Below the pieces are notes generated by a model. The model saw nothing but the letters and a program-made list of their open reading frames with translations, made no database searches and was not told the origin of the DNA. Shown here piece by piece: positions 45,301 through 53,447 of a stretch of 64,000 nucleotides of DNA (within the stretch, counting starts at the first letter, position 1; every line of letters starts with the position of its first letter). A program made the translations under genes and the position numbers. The stretch covers positions 744,001 through 808,000 of the forward strand of contig NC_085053.1 in NCBI RefSeq assembly GCF_963662255.1, in the 5' to 3' direction. This stretch comes from Cinclus cinclus. Taxonomy: Eukaryota > Chordata > Aves > Passeriformes > Cinclidae.

Positions 45301-48300
45301 CCACCTCATGAGAAAACCCACAACTTTTAGATTGCCAATATCCTTATTTCTGTTCCTCACAGCACTGCTGGCTGTTTTCACTTGCAGACATCTATGGGAA
45401 GGAAAAAAAAAAAAAAAAGCAGAGGACAGGAGTGTGCTGGTGTTTTTGACAAAGAGGTTATGGGTGTCAGCTGTATTTCATGGGTCACTCCTAGATAAGA
45501 ACTCTGCCCCTCTGGAGTAACTGCTACCAGGGACACCACCCCAAAGGAGAGAAGAAGTGTGTACAAACAGGACTTGAAACTGTGCAAGAATCCTGGAAAT
45601 AAAATTAAACTTCCAAAGCACTACCCTGAGGACAAAGAAGCAATTTTTGCTGTTTGAAATCAATTATACAGCAGTTCAAGAAAACCAATTTCAATTAATC
45701 CATTCCCAATATTCCAGCTATAACTAAGGCCCATTTGCATGTGGCACTGACACTTGAGGTTCACTGAGTCAACTCCCTCCAGCTTCCTGCAGGACCAGTG
45801 CCAGCCTCTCCTACATTAAACATTCCTGGAGAACCTCTTGCTTTATTCTGTACTTTACAGTTCATATTGAAGCATGATTTGAAGGCCTCTGGACACAAAG
45901 CCCGTTCTGCATTGCCTCTCCTGCCACTTCAGTTCCCAAGAATGTAGCCACACAAACATTTTCTGCAGTAGCAAAGTTGTGAGCCTATGTAATTTCAGCT
46001 GCATCCAGTGCCATTCTTTGTGCATCAATACCATGAAAATAGTTCACACTTAAAAAAAGGAAACCCTTTCCCCAGAGGCTTGTTGTAAGGGAAGACCAGG
46101 ATGGTCTAATTTACAGAAGAGTCACTTGAGCAGACAGAGACAGACTAGTAAGAGAGCTCCTCAAATCATGGAGGAGTATTTGGAGGGGATAGGGGGAATG
46201 GAAGAGGAGTATCCTCAAGCTACACCCTAACAACAATCACCATCTGTAGCAGCCAAGAAAACAGCCTGTTCCATTGTAATTCTCATTGCTAAGGACAGAT
46301 AAAAAAAGCACTCTTTTCCAAAAGATATTTAGGCAGTAGAGAAGATGACAAGAAACTAGCATCGTGTTCCCTGAAAGAATCTCAAGAGCTGCAAAACAAG
46401 AACCTCTGGAGTACTTGAGACACCAAATTTGTGAAGGCATCACCCTGGAGAAACAAACAAACTTTAAAAAGTTGTGTTTCTTGTTTGGGTTCGCTTGTTT
46501 AAGAGCGAGGTTGAACTTCAGTTTGCCAACGTGAATGAACTGCTTAGGCCATAGTATGACAATATATTAAGTCCAAAGGTAGAGGCACCACGGCTCCACA
46601 ATGCAAAAAACAGACAAAGTGTAAACTCCTGCAGATGTTTCTTCAAACAAGAGTGCCAGTGAAGGTGATTCATCCCCTGCCCTCTCATACCACCCCCTCA
46701 AGTTGACAGCCTCTCCTTGGATGGCAGGAGGCCTGCACATGGTAAAGCCCTATTCCTACACAGCCAGGCCAAGCTGTGGAAGCCCAGGAGTGGAAGCAGA
46801 GGGCAGCTACAAGAGCTTCAATGGACACCCTGCCTTAAATCAACACCATTGAAAGAAACATCCACAGAAACTGTCTCACTTGGCTGGTTCAAATTTGCTC
46901 AGATGTTGACAACTTAACTCTGTAAGGGCAAGCCCTGTGCTAAATCGGGAATCATCTGTTCACACCACACTAACTTTATGCTTGGTCAAGTGACATCTGT
47001 CCTTCTGTATCTTGCATGAAAGCATAAAGCCTCCAAATTAACCAGAGCACACTGTGTACAATTTAACAGAAACGTTACCATGGGCCACATCTGACAGGGA
47101 TCACGATCTGGCAATGCACAGAACCAGAGCCACAGAAGCCCAGGCACCATGAAGACCCAGCAGGTTGCAAGTAACAGACATGTGAAGGGCTGGAGAAACC
47201 CAAACCTTTCCTCCACTTGCAAACTCACTTTAAGCCACCAACTAACTTCTTTGCTTCACTGATCCACCCCAAGTCAAAGTTATCTCACAAACACTCTTCT
47301 TTCCTGAAGGTGGTCTAGGCAAAGAGCTGGAAGAGAAAAAACTCATGCGTGGTTTCTCTGGGGCTTGGCAACAGCCCAAAAGCTTGACCAGTACTTTGCA
47401 TGTCCTTCCAGACTTGGTTTTACAAGTGAAGAGGGGACAAGGAACCACTCCAGACCTTCAAAGACACTCAGAAGCAGGGCCTCTTTGTATACTGGATTTG
47501 TAGTGGTGACCTCCAAAGACCTAGAATCATAATTATCTTACAAGGGCACCTTTCCCAACAGTTCCTATTATCCTTATGAGAATTTCCTCATGAGAAACTG
47601 AGGCAAAGCAGCTGCAGGGCTTGGTCACTTACCTGCTTGGGGATTTAAAAAATAATGTGCTTGGAAAGCAACAAGATAAGAGTGTAAAAACCACCTTACT
47701 TGGTGCAGAAGTAACACTGATTTCACAGGTTACTTTTTGCTAGCAGATGCCTAGAACTACCAGAAGCCAGCCTCCAACAGTTCATACCTTTGCTTTCACG
47801 CAACCTCAAACTACTCAGGAGTTGTTTATAAATCAAAGTAAAAACAGTAAGAGCAACCACCTCATTCTCTTCTCATCCTACTGGGGAGAGACTATGCACT
47901 CAATTCCTTTAAAGAAGTCAGGATACTTCAACATCAAAAGTTGCTTGAAAAACAACTAGATGCAAGTGAAAGGAACATCTTTGACATTCACCAAAATCTT
48001 ACTTGTTAAACAAACTGAGTTTTAGGAGTCTTTTTTCCACCATTTCTTATTGAGTGTCTTTTATTCACCATCACGGAAAGGCAAAACACCAAGCAGTAAA
48101 AGGGGCACTGCCAAGGAGTGCCTCAGAACAGTGCCCTGGCACAGCCTCCCACCCACCAGCCCAGGAACTGCCTCAACTCACCAAGAGAGCAGCAAGAAGC
48201 TCAGTCCTTTCACTCCATTGTGCCAGCTGGGAATGGCCTGCAGCCATTACAAATCCAGAGCTGTCACAGCTCTAGCCCCTGGACACACCTAAGCTGGATG

Positions 48301-51300
48301 GCAACACTCTCCCCCGTGCAGCATTTCCCAATAAAAGGCTAACGAATGCTGTAGCAGTGTGATACAGGGGTGAGGGGAAAGGGAAGGGAAAAAAAGGAAG
48401 ACTACCAAACATGCGAGATAAACTTGTGTAACCAGAAACAATTAAAGGAAAAAAAGTGAAGAAACCCACTGCCTAGCTGTTGCTGAAAAGTGGTAAGCTA
48501 GAAGCTGTCCTAAATTTATTAGGGCCAATGGCTGCAGAAGCCTATTAGACATTTTCAAGAATAAACCCTCATTTTTATCTTTACAGGTTATTTAATACTG
48601 CTCTCCACTAAAGCCATTCTCAGCTCAGGCTACCTACAAAGTTAGAAAACAAAATCCCAGCAAACACAACCAAAACAAGGGATATTGCACAATAAGCCCT
48701 CCTGTCACCCAAAACACATTCACACTGGCAACAAAGCAAGGGGACAGGATAAGGTTTACAAGTGATGCTGCAGTTAAATGATCTAAATTTGCTCCACATT
48801 CAGACTCAGCAACACATTCTCTGCAAGCCTCTTTAACAGCTCTCAGCTCTTTACCAGGAAAGCTCAGACAATTCCTATTGACATTACTGTGATATCAAGA
48901 GGACGGATGCACCATTCCTGTGCCCACAGCTCTCCAGCTGCACTAGGGAAGCCAAGAACTCTAGGCTGCCACAAGAGCCTGGATGCCAAGTGGGAGTATG
49001 GAATGGGATGGGGGCAGGTCAAAGACAGTCCCCAGCCTCACATTAACAGCACCCTGTGGTGGCAGGGAGATGATGTCACATTGCCATTCTTAAAAACAGC
49101 AGGGACTATACTGAAGTAAGATGTGTGACCGCAGCACAAGCAGACACATCGCCACCAACTACAAAGTAATGAACAACACCCAGCAAGTTCTGGAGCTTCA
49201 GCACACTGGAATAAAGCTGCTGTGAACCTTGGGTGCCCAAGTCAGGCACTGAGGGTCATCACTTCTCTCACTTTTAAAGTGTTAGATGCAGCAAGTACTT
49301 CTGTGCTTAACTGACTTGTTATCAGACCTCCCAATGCCATTTAAACATACCTTAAATGTACCACAGACTCAGAAACAGTGATCAGTGAGCACCTAAGCAT
49401 GTTCCCAAACAGGAGGTTAACCCGTAAAAGTAAAAAACACATAAAAAACTTCACCTGAAAGCATAAACTGACATTTGTCTCAGCAAAAGTACTGTCTTCA
49501 GTAGTTTTACCTCCATCCTTCCTGTCCTTTCTTTCCCCATCCCCTTGTTCCCGGCCCTCCCACTGAGCCCATTCAGCTGTTCACACAGTCCCACAGTGAA
49601 CCAGATTGGGTAGCTGATGCAAGATTAAAAATAATCCAGGAAAAAACAAAAAGTGAGGAGGAGGGAGGTGGAAAAAAATAAGTTATTCAAATCAGTGTAA
49701 GACAAAAATGCAAAAAAATCCTTGTTCCATTGCATCAAGGGAATGCCATGGGGGCATAAACCTGCAGTCAAGCCTCAGCTGCCATTACTGAAGGAATACT
49801 TGTAACACCAGAGTTAAACTCTCCTGGAGAAGGCAGAGACACAACATCTGCTGGAAAGTCTCTTGGAACCAAGATGACCTGTTCTCTTCGAGGCAGCTGA
49901 CACAGCACTCTCCTGAAAGCAGAGCCTGGCACTTGCTAGAACAATGAACATCTCTCTCCCACGTGCATTTTTTCATCAGAGGCCCCAAATTCCAGCTCAG
50001 AGGTCCCAAGCTTCTCTGATCTAGTGTTTATCCAACATTCCCATGCAGACTGTGATTGTGCAAGCTGCCAGTCTGCTCCACGAAGAGGAAAACCAACCTA
50101 CCATGGCTCCTTCCAAGTGAAAGCAGTCCACTTTCTTTGTGCTGCCATTTGTTTCATGGTTGTATGGCAGCTGTTAAGAAAACCTTCTCTTCTGCTACAT
50201 TGGAGGCAGGCGATTCCAGGATTTCCTACTGGCCAACAACTAAGACCCCCATTTCATTTTGGAATTTGATACCCTGGCATTCTTCCCCACACATTTGCAA
50301 AGTTTTACATCCCTCCACCCCCTGAACTGTGCTAGTTTGTGACAGTCTCAGTCACATTGGAAACCAACTCCACTCCCCCCCCCCATCAGAAACGTACCAG
50401 GAGAAACTTGGCAGGATCCAGCAGAACCAGCTGCATCACTGGATGCCACCAGTCAGCTTACCCACAGAGACTGGCAATTCAAGGGGCAGCTCCTACACCT
50501 CCCAGCACAACCACTCTGCTTCTCAACACAAGGGGAAGACTTCAGCCCCCCACAGCACAGGCTCCTCAGCTCTTTTACCCAGGAACACATGAAGAGAACA
50601 ACACGCTTCACATCCACCTGTTGTCAACCCAGCCCTGGCTTCTGAAAACAAAAACTCGTGGTGTTTCATGGCCAGACCTAAGGTGGTGACCATCCTGAGT
50701 GAACATGCACTTCCAGGAGCAGTATTGATCTGTAGCGAGCTGGATGCATTTTCGGCAGCTGTTGGGTCTGGAGTTCACGCAGTGCATCCGGTAGTCACAA
50801 GTGTAATAAGAGATTATCTGCTGAGTATTTGTCTTCCAGGGGTAAGTGTACGAAATGACTGTGCACAAATCCCAGGCCAAATTTAATCCTGCCCTGGAGT
50901 TCTCACACAACTTCAGTGCACAAAACCATTAGTGGGAGATAGCAGCACCAGAGGTCAGAAACAATTCAATAACACACACTCCTGGGCTCAGGCTGAACAG
51001 AGCTCCCACACAGAAACAGCTGCACCCATCCATATGTTGATCTTGGTAATACATCAAATCAAGACTTCATCCATATGGACTATAACAGAGCATTGCAACC
51101 TCAGCTAGCAGCCAGCTGCCTTGCCCTCTGCCCAGAAAGGCTACAGAGCAAATCCTGGGTACCATTTCCAAGTGCAAGGACAGAAAAGTAACTGAGACCA
51201 GCCAAAATGGATATTCCAAAGGCAAATCACACCTGACCAACAGGACTCCCCCATCTGGGACCAAGAGACTGGCTCTGTGGCTGAGGGGAGAGCAGGTAAT

Positions 51301-53090
51301 GTTGGACACCTTGACTTCACATCAAAGGCCCTGCTAAGCCTCCCACAGCACCCTTCAAACAAAAATGCTTGAAAAACTGGACGATAAAGGTAGGGGGGAA
51401 ACTGTAACATCAGGTTTAAAGGACCACAATCAGCAGCTACGACCTTTGCTGGGCAGCTGGTTCCTAATGCATCCCTCAAGGATCAGCCAGCCCTGCCTAG
51501 AAGCAGGGACAGGATGAGGGATAACAGAAGTGTGACCCCAGCTGGAAAAAGAGAAAATCCATCTAGGAACATGGAAACAAAATATTTTCTGTAAGCATAA
51601 TCAAACACTGGATAGGACCCAAAGCAACGATGGCATCACCATTCTTAGAGCCTGGGATGGATCCAGCCATGAGCACTCAGATCTACCAGAGCATTTTCTA
51701 GCAGGAGGTCAATCTAGAGACCTCCAAAGGTGCTTTCCCACCTTCTGTGGGATGCACAGTACAGATTTAGACATACAAAACACTCCCCATGACATTTGGC
51801 CAGTCAATGCTGAACAAAAATTTCCATCAAACTACTCCCTTCACAAGTCACACCAGGGCAAACTTCCACAACCCGTCTTGCCTATCATCTTACTCTCTAC
51901 AGGCACACTATCAGCTTGGGGCAACCCAAGAAACAAAGCTTGGGGCAGCCAAGAGTCAAGTGTTATACCTCTCAGAAACCAGGTGCAGCCAGAAAAAAGG
52001 TACAAACATGACAAAAGAAGCAGCATTTTCCCAGGTAAAAAGTAAGGGTAGGCCAGAAGAGTAGAAAGAACAGAAAGTGGCTGCTGATAAAGAGCAGCCA
52101 GACAGGATGGCTTGGCCATCTTCACTGTACTGTTTCTCTTGTTTACTTTACTTTAGTTTTGCAGAACTCCACAAGAAGCAGGGCATTTTGAAAAGAAGGG
52201 AACTCCACAAAAACATCTTCCTGTACAGCCTATAGTCCTGGGGAGAAGGAAGCTCCACAGAACAGGTTTTATGAAGGAAAATGGCCGAGCACAAATTCGT
52301 GCCAGACCACCCTCAGCTTATGTTCCATAAAACACAGTCCCAAACCCCGCTGCCTCTCCTTTCTCTTCACGTGAGCCAAAACAAAGGACAATCAGACAGG
52401 AGCACAACCCTGAACAGAAGACTAATGGGAAAGCACACAACAACACAGCAAGAGTGGAAGGGGAAGCCAAGATCTGCAGGACGTGCCTCCCACCGGCCCC
52501 CCGGTCTACCAGTAGCCTCTGCCCATCTTTGTGCTCCTTATCTCAGCAACTCCTCCTAGCTCCCCACCCCGACAACCTCGCATGACCCCCATCTGAGCAG
52601 CCTCTACACGCCGGGCCTCATCCCGGGGCCTGGCCCCGTGGCTGCTCCGCTCCAGCCCCGCTCACCCGTCCCACCCTGCCCCTGCCCCAGCCCCAGTCCC
52701 CGAGCCCTCACCGCCTGGAACCTCACACGCCTCGTCTCCCCGCACCGTCGCGCTCCGTACGGCCCCACGCGGCTGCTCCCCCTCACCTCAGCCATCCCGC
52801 TGCGCCCACCGCCCCGACTCACCCAGCCCCGCGCACAGCGCCCCAGCCCCGGGCCCCGCAGCCCTTCACCCCGGGTAACCCCGGAAGGCAGGCAGGCCTC
52901 CCTCCGTCCTTCCCCGGGCAGCCCCCGGCCCCTCCCGGGCAGCCCCCGGCCCCTCCCGGGCTGCCCCGGCCCCCGGCCGCCCCGCCCCAGGCCTGCCCCG
53001 CCGGGCCCCGAGCCAGCGCCGGCCGCACGCGGGAAGCGGCGCGGGGCCGCGGCCGCTCTTACCTCCGACCCGGTACATGTTGGCGGCCAT
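193..53090 (-). CDS. MTA1: MTA1, metastasis-associated protein 1 (partial; multi-exon)
   Basis: MTA1 is a nuclear NuRD subunit. Its ELM2-SANT module binds and activates HDAC1/2, and its C-terminal half recruits RBBP4/7. Fifteen exons were read on the minus strand, all with AG acceptors, GT donors and consistent phase. Assuming a 68-nt exon 2, they give about 575 codons of the roughly 700 usual for the family. Domains in this numbering: BAH about 1-147 (part missing), ELM2 about 148-259, SANT about 266-318, GATA-type zinc finger 376-400, RBBP4-binding region about 445-500. MTA1 rather than MTA3 is shown by [22 protein letters not shown] and [18 protein letters not shown]. Neighbouring PACS2 agrees. 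Exon 2 was not found, and the optional human exon (TLSVCYK...) between exons 3 and 5 was not seen. The 3' exons lie beyond position 1. Confidence 0.96.
346..2053 (-). other. MTA1: MTA1 intron between exons 16 and 17
   Basis: 1.7 kb bounded by the exon 16 donor and exon 17 acceptor. Unremarkable AT-rich sequence; no repeat family or nested gene recognised. Confidence 0.85.
2054..2143 (-). CDS. MTA1: MTA1 exon 16 (residues 495-525)
   Basis: 90 nt, ACAG acceptor, GTATTA donor. It encodes [20 protein letters not shown] and PLEAVLRYL, flanked by split codons for Cys and Glu. It closes the RBBP4-binding region. The [10 protein letters not shown] segment is slightly divergent from human; the rest matches closely. 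Confidence 0.94.
2144..2543 (-). other. MTA1: MTA1 intron between exons 15 and 16
   Basis: 400 nt. It contains a short tandem repeat at about 2347-2380: a 12-bp unit, AAAGTTATTTAC, nearly three times. Nothing else seen. Confidence 0.85.
2544..2733 (-). CDS. MTA1: MTA1 exon 15, RBBP4-binding region (residues 432-495)
   Basis: 190 nt, GCAG acceptor, GTGAGT donor. It encodes [20 protein letters not shown], then [20 protein letters not shown] and [20 protein letters not shown]. In human MTA1 this basic segment is the first of two RBBP4/RBAP48-binding sites. [11 protein letters not shown] is the MTA1 form and excludes MTA3. Confidence 0.97.
2734..4386 (-). other. MTA1: MTA1 intron between exons 14 and 15
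   Basis: 1.65 kb of unique-looking sequence with a T-rich run near 4171-4186. No gene or known repeat recognised. Confidence 0.85.
4387..4538 (-). CDS. MTA1: MTA1 exon 14, GATA-type zinc finger second half (residues 381-431)
   Basis: 152 nt, CTAG acceptor, GTGGGT donor. It encodes [20 protein letters not shown] and on to [20 protein letters not shown]. With exon 13 it completes C-x2-C-x17-C-x2-C (C397, C400). The metal site is therefore divided between two exons. Confidence 0.96.
4539..5330 (-). other. MTA1: MTA1 intron between exons 13 and 14
   Basis: 0.8 kb, AT-rich; nothing recognised. Confidence 0.85.
5331..5446 (-). CDS. MTA1: MTA1 exon 13, linker and first half of zinc finger (residues 342-381)
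   Basis: 116 nt, CAG acceptor, GTAAGT donor. It encodes [20 protein letters not shown], a variable linker, and then GRACESCY with the first Cys pair (C376, C379) of the GATA-type finger. The linker differs moderately from human, as expected for a disordered segment. Confidence 0.95.
6268..6287. repeat. Perfect short inverted repeat
   Basis: Stem TAGAGCAC / GTGCTCTA with loop ACTA in the MTA1 intron between exons 12 and 13. Confidence 0.9.
7089..7114. repeat. Poly(A) homopolymer, 26 bases
   Basis: An uninterrupted run of A on the plus strand (poly-T in the MTA1 transcript). No SINE or processed copy was recognised directly before it. Confidence 0.95.
8686..8704. repeat. Perfect short inverted repeat
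   Basis: Stem CTCCAACA / TGTTGGAG with loop TTT in the MTA1 intron between exons 12 and 13. Confidence 0.9.
11751..11809 (-). CDS. MTA1: MTA1 exon 12, basic linker after SANT (residues 323-342)
   Basis: 59 nt, AAAG acceptor, GTAAGT donor. It encodes [19 protein letters not shown] plus two bases of Tyr. This charged helix and linker follows SANT in all MTA proteins. Large introns lie on both sides (about 6.3 and 6.5 kb). Confidence 0.95.
14385..14515 (+). repeat. MIR-like SINE / L2-tail remnant
   Basis: CACCTGTAAAATGAAGATAT, then TACCAACCTGTCTGTCCCAC and GGGATTAAAGTACTAAGCAC, resemble the MIR/L2 tail (CATCTGTAAAATGGGGATAA ... GGATTAAATGAG). An ancient, very degenerate copy; the family assignment is tentative. 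Confidence 0.5.
17191..17222. repeat. A-rich / (AAAC)n simple repeat
   Basis: AAAAACAAAACAAAAAAAC followed by AAAC units in the MTA1 intron between exons 11 and 12. Confidence 0.9.
18342..18416 (-). CDS. MTA1: MTA1 exon 11, SANT third helix (residues 298-322)
   Basis: 75 nt, CCAG acceptor, GTAAGA donor. It encodes [19 protein letters not shown] and DRYVQQ. The Tyr-Tyr and Lys of EYYYMWK (310, 311 and 314 here; human 327, 328 and 331) are known inositol-phosphate contacts at the HDAC1 interface, and all are present. Confidence 0.97.
18417..19544 (-). other. MTA1: MTA1 intron between exons 10 and 11
   Basis: 1.1 kb. It contains the A-rich tract at 18828-18889; otherwise nothing recognised. 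Confidence 0.85.
18828..18889. repeat. A-rich tract with CCC interruptions
   Basis: Runs of A broken by ACCCA and AAC units. Similar tracts occur at 21161-21189, 35260-35285 and 38345-38394. Confidence 0.9.
19545..19733 (-). CDS. MTA1: MTA1 exon 10, ELM2-SANT (residues 235-297)
   Basis: 189 nt (63 codons, both ends phase 0), CTAG acceptor, GTAAGT donor. It encodes [18 protein letters not shown] and on through [20 protein letters not shown] to DFTDIQQDF. It carries the end of ELM2 and the first helices of SANT. The ALVPQGG and FTDIQQDF versions are those of MTA1; MTA3 has different residues at these sites. Confidence 0.97.
19734..21194 (-). other. MTA1: MTA1 intron between exons 9 and 10
   Basis: 1.5 kb with an A-rich tract at 21161-21189 next to the exon 9 donor. 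No gene or known repeat recognised. Confidence 0.85.
21161..21189. repeat. A-rich tract with CCC interruption
   Basis: Two A runs separated by CCC, ending beside the MTA1 exon 9 donor. Confidence 0.9.
21195..21294 (-). CDS. MTA1: MTA1 exon 9, ELM2 core (residues 201-234)
   Basis: 100 nt, GCAG acceptor, GTAAGT donor. It encodes [19 protein letters not shown] and then [14 protein letters not shown], essentially invariant across vertebrate MTA proteins and part of the HDAC1-contacting ELM2 core. On its transcript-downstream side the intron opens with an A-rich tract on the plus strand (21161-21189). Confidence 0.96.
21295..23327 (-). other. MTA1: MTA1 intron between exons 8 and 9
   Basis: 2.0 kb. 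It contains two adjacent perfect hairpins at 21976-22014 and an A-rich run near 22560-22584. No gene recognised. Confidence 0.85.
21976..22014. repeat. Two adjacent perfect inverted repeats
   Basis: Stem GCTCCAGCA / TGCTGGAGC with loop CAG (21976-21996), followed without spacing by stem TGAACTC / GAGTTCA with loop CTCT (21997-22014). Too short for a microRNA precursor. Function unknown. Confidence 0.9.
23328..23430 (-). CDS. MTA1: MTA1 exon 8, ELM2 (residues 167-201)
   Basis: 103 nt, CAG acceptor, GTAAGA donor. It encodes [20 protein letters not shown] and then [15 protein letters not shown]. The [10 protein letters not shown] segment is strongly conserved in ELM2. The stretch before it is the more variable part of the domain and differs from human at a few positions. 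Confidence 0.95.
23431..25024 (-). other. MTA1: MTA1 intron between exons 7 and 8
   Basis: 1.6 kb. It has a small imperfect duplication (GATTGGATGTGG twice) near 24194-24221. Nothing else recognised. Confidence 0.85.
25025..25142 (-). CDS. MTA1: MTA1 exon 7, end of BAH and start of ELM2 (residues 128-167)
   Basis: 118 nt, TAG acceptor, GTAATT donor. It encodes [20 protein letters not shown] followed by [19 protein letters not shown]. The GEIRVG.RYQA segment is the conserved opening of the ELM2 domain, which dimerises MTA1 and wraps HDAC1. Confidence 0.96.
25143..30317 (-). other. MTA1: MTA1 intron between exons 6 and 7
   Basis: 5.2 kb. It contains a degenerate CR1 fragment (about 25590-25860) and an AT-rich motif-dense block near 29040-29560. 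No nested gene recognised. Confidence 0.85.
25590..25860 (-). mobile_element. Degenerate CR1 LINE fragment
   Basis: Plus-strand phrases such as GTGTCTCTCATGCTGCAAGG, CAAAGCTGGACA, GTGGTCTCACAAGGGATGAA and ACTCCTGCTAATACAGGATG follow the CR1 consensus in antisense, in the right order. Heavily diverged, so the ends are approximate. It lies in the MTA1 intron between exons 6 and 7. Confidence 0.75.
30318..30381 (-). CDS. MTA1: MTA1 exon 6, BAH domain (residues 106-127)
   Basis: 64 nt after a T-rich TAG acceptor, donor GTAGGA. It encodes [20 protein letters not shown] and a final Glu, continuing the BAH domain. Only 169 nt of intron separate it from exon 5, the shortest intron in the gene here. 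It ends in phase 0. Confidence 0.95.
30551..30677 (-). CDS. MTA1: MTA1 exon 5, BAH domain (residues 64-106)
   Basis: 127 nt, acceptor CTAG, donor GTAATG. It encodes [17 protein letters not shown] and continues through [20 protein letters not shown]. The two leading bases complete a codon with exon 3 directly (junction DKHA-R-EMEEE), so the frame holds without the extra human exon between them. Numbered 5 only to keep human exon order. Confidence 0.95.
30678..37264 (-). other. MTA1: MTA1 intron between exons 3 and 5
   Basis: 6.6 kb. In human MTA1 an optional 54-nt exon lies in this interval; no convincing counterpart was seen. It contains AT-rich motif-dense blocks near 33170-33560 and 36340-36800, A-rich runs near 35260-35285, and (AAAC)n at 37082-37112. 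Confidence 0.8.
37082..37112. repeat. (AAAC)n microsatellite
   Basis: About six AAAC units and an A run, about 150 bases beyond the MTA1 exon 3 donor. Confidence 0.95.
37265..37358 (-). CDS. MTA1: MTA1 exon 3, BAH domain (residues 33-63)
   Basis: 94 nt between a CAG acceptor and a GTAAGC donor. It encodes [18 protein letters not shown] and then [13 protein letters not shown], part of the BAH domain. It starts in phase 0, so the missing exon 2 must bring the frame from phase 1 to phase 0, which a 68-nt exon does. It ends in phase 1. Confidence 0.96.
38345..38394. repeat. A-rich tract with CC/CCC interruptions
   Basis: A runs separated by CC and CCC, the same style as the tracts at 18828 and 21161. 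Confidence 0.9.
39518..39717. other. Assembly gap (200 N)
   Basis: Exactly 200 undetermined bases, the form of a placeholder gap whose real length is unknown. It sits in the interval between MTA1 exons 1 and 3, where exon 2 should be. Confidence 0.99.
44449..44510. repeat. (CAA)n and A/C-rich simple repeat
   Basis: About five CAA units running into AACACCCCAAACAACAAAAA and similar A/C-only sequence. Confidence 0.9.
47565..47635 (-). repeat. MIR-like SINE remnant
   Basis: CTATTATCCTTATGAG, GAGAAACTGAGGCAAAGCAG and CTTGGTCACTTACC resemble the MIR core in antisense (ATTATCCCCATTTTACAGAT, GAGGAAACTGAGGCACAGAG, AAGGTCAC). Short and diverged. Confidence 0.45.
52913..52973. repeat. GC-rich tandem repeat, 21-bp unit, nearly three copies
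   Basis: Two identical 21-bp copies (52913-52933 and 52934-52954), each beginning CCCGGGCAGCCC, followed by a third, imperfect copy. It lies at the 5' end of MTA1 intron 1 inside the CpG island. Confidence 0.9.
53063..53090 (-). CDS. MTA1: MTA1 exon 1, coding part (residues 1-9)
   Basis: Encodes MAANMYRVG plus one base, then a GTAAGA donor. The start has G at -3 and G at +4, a good initiation context. The peptide is the invariant N-terminus of vertebrate MTA1 and MTA3. The exon ends in phase 1, as expected for an exon 2 starting with the rest of an Asp codon. It lies in the CpG island; the transcription start itself cannot be fixed by reading. Confidence 0.95.
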
Positions 53091-53447
53091 GCCCGCGACC
53101 GGGCCGGGTGCGGGGAGCGGGCCGCTCCCGCCGCCGCCGCCTCCAGGTGCCGGATCCGCTGGAAAATGGAGGCTGGAGCGAGCGACGGGGGAGGGGAGCG
53201 GGGGAATTAAAGGGGCCGCGCCGGCGGACGGGGAGGGAGCGAGGCGGAGGGCGGGGCGGCGGCCCGGGCCCGGCGGAGGAGGCCTGGCGGCGGCGGCGGC
53301 GGCGGGAGCGAGAGGGAAGAAGGGAAGGAAGGAGGGGAACGAGGCAGAGCCACCCGCCCGCCCGCGGCGTGTGAGGGCGGTGCTCCGGCCTGCGAGGGGA
53401 GGGACGGGACGGGACGGGAGCGAGCAGGGGGCGGCTGGGCCTCCTCT

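Larger units (their letters stand above)
37359..53062 (-). other. MTA1: MTA1 interval between exons 1 and 3 (exon 2 not located)
   Basis: 15.7 kb that should contain exon 2 and two introns. It holds the 200-N gap, A-rich tracts (38345-38394, 44449-44510), a MIR-like remnant near 47565-47635, a 185-codon unrecognised plus-strand ORF (44963-45520) and a doubly open segment near 50660-50860. No clear second gene was recognised. Confidence 0.8.
52600..53440. promoter_or_regulatory. MTA1: CpG island promoter of MTA1
   Basis: A sharp rise in G+C and CpG density that holds MTA1 exon 1, the start of intron 1 and the upstream flank. GC-box-like GGGCGGGGC occurs around 53249-53258, upstream of the start codon on the minus strand. 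No TATA box was recognised. This is the usual architecture of a broadly expressed gene. The exact start site and island edges are estimates by eye. Confidence 0.85.

Noticed and set aside
193..53090. Identity as MTA3 or MTA2
   Set aside because: [33 protein letters not shown] and the C-terminal [16 protein letters not shown] segment match MTA1. MTA3 differs at these sites, and the PACS2 neighbour fits MTA1.
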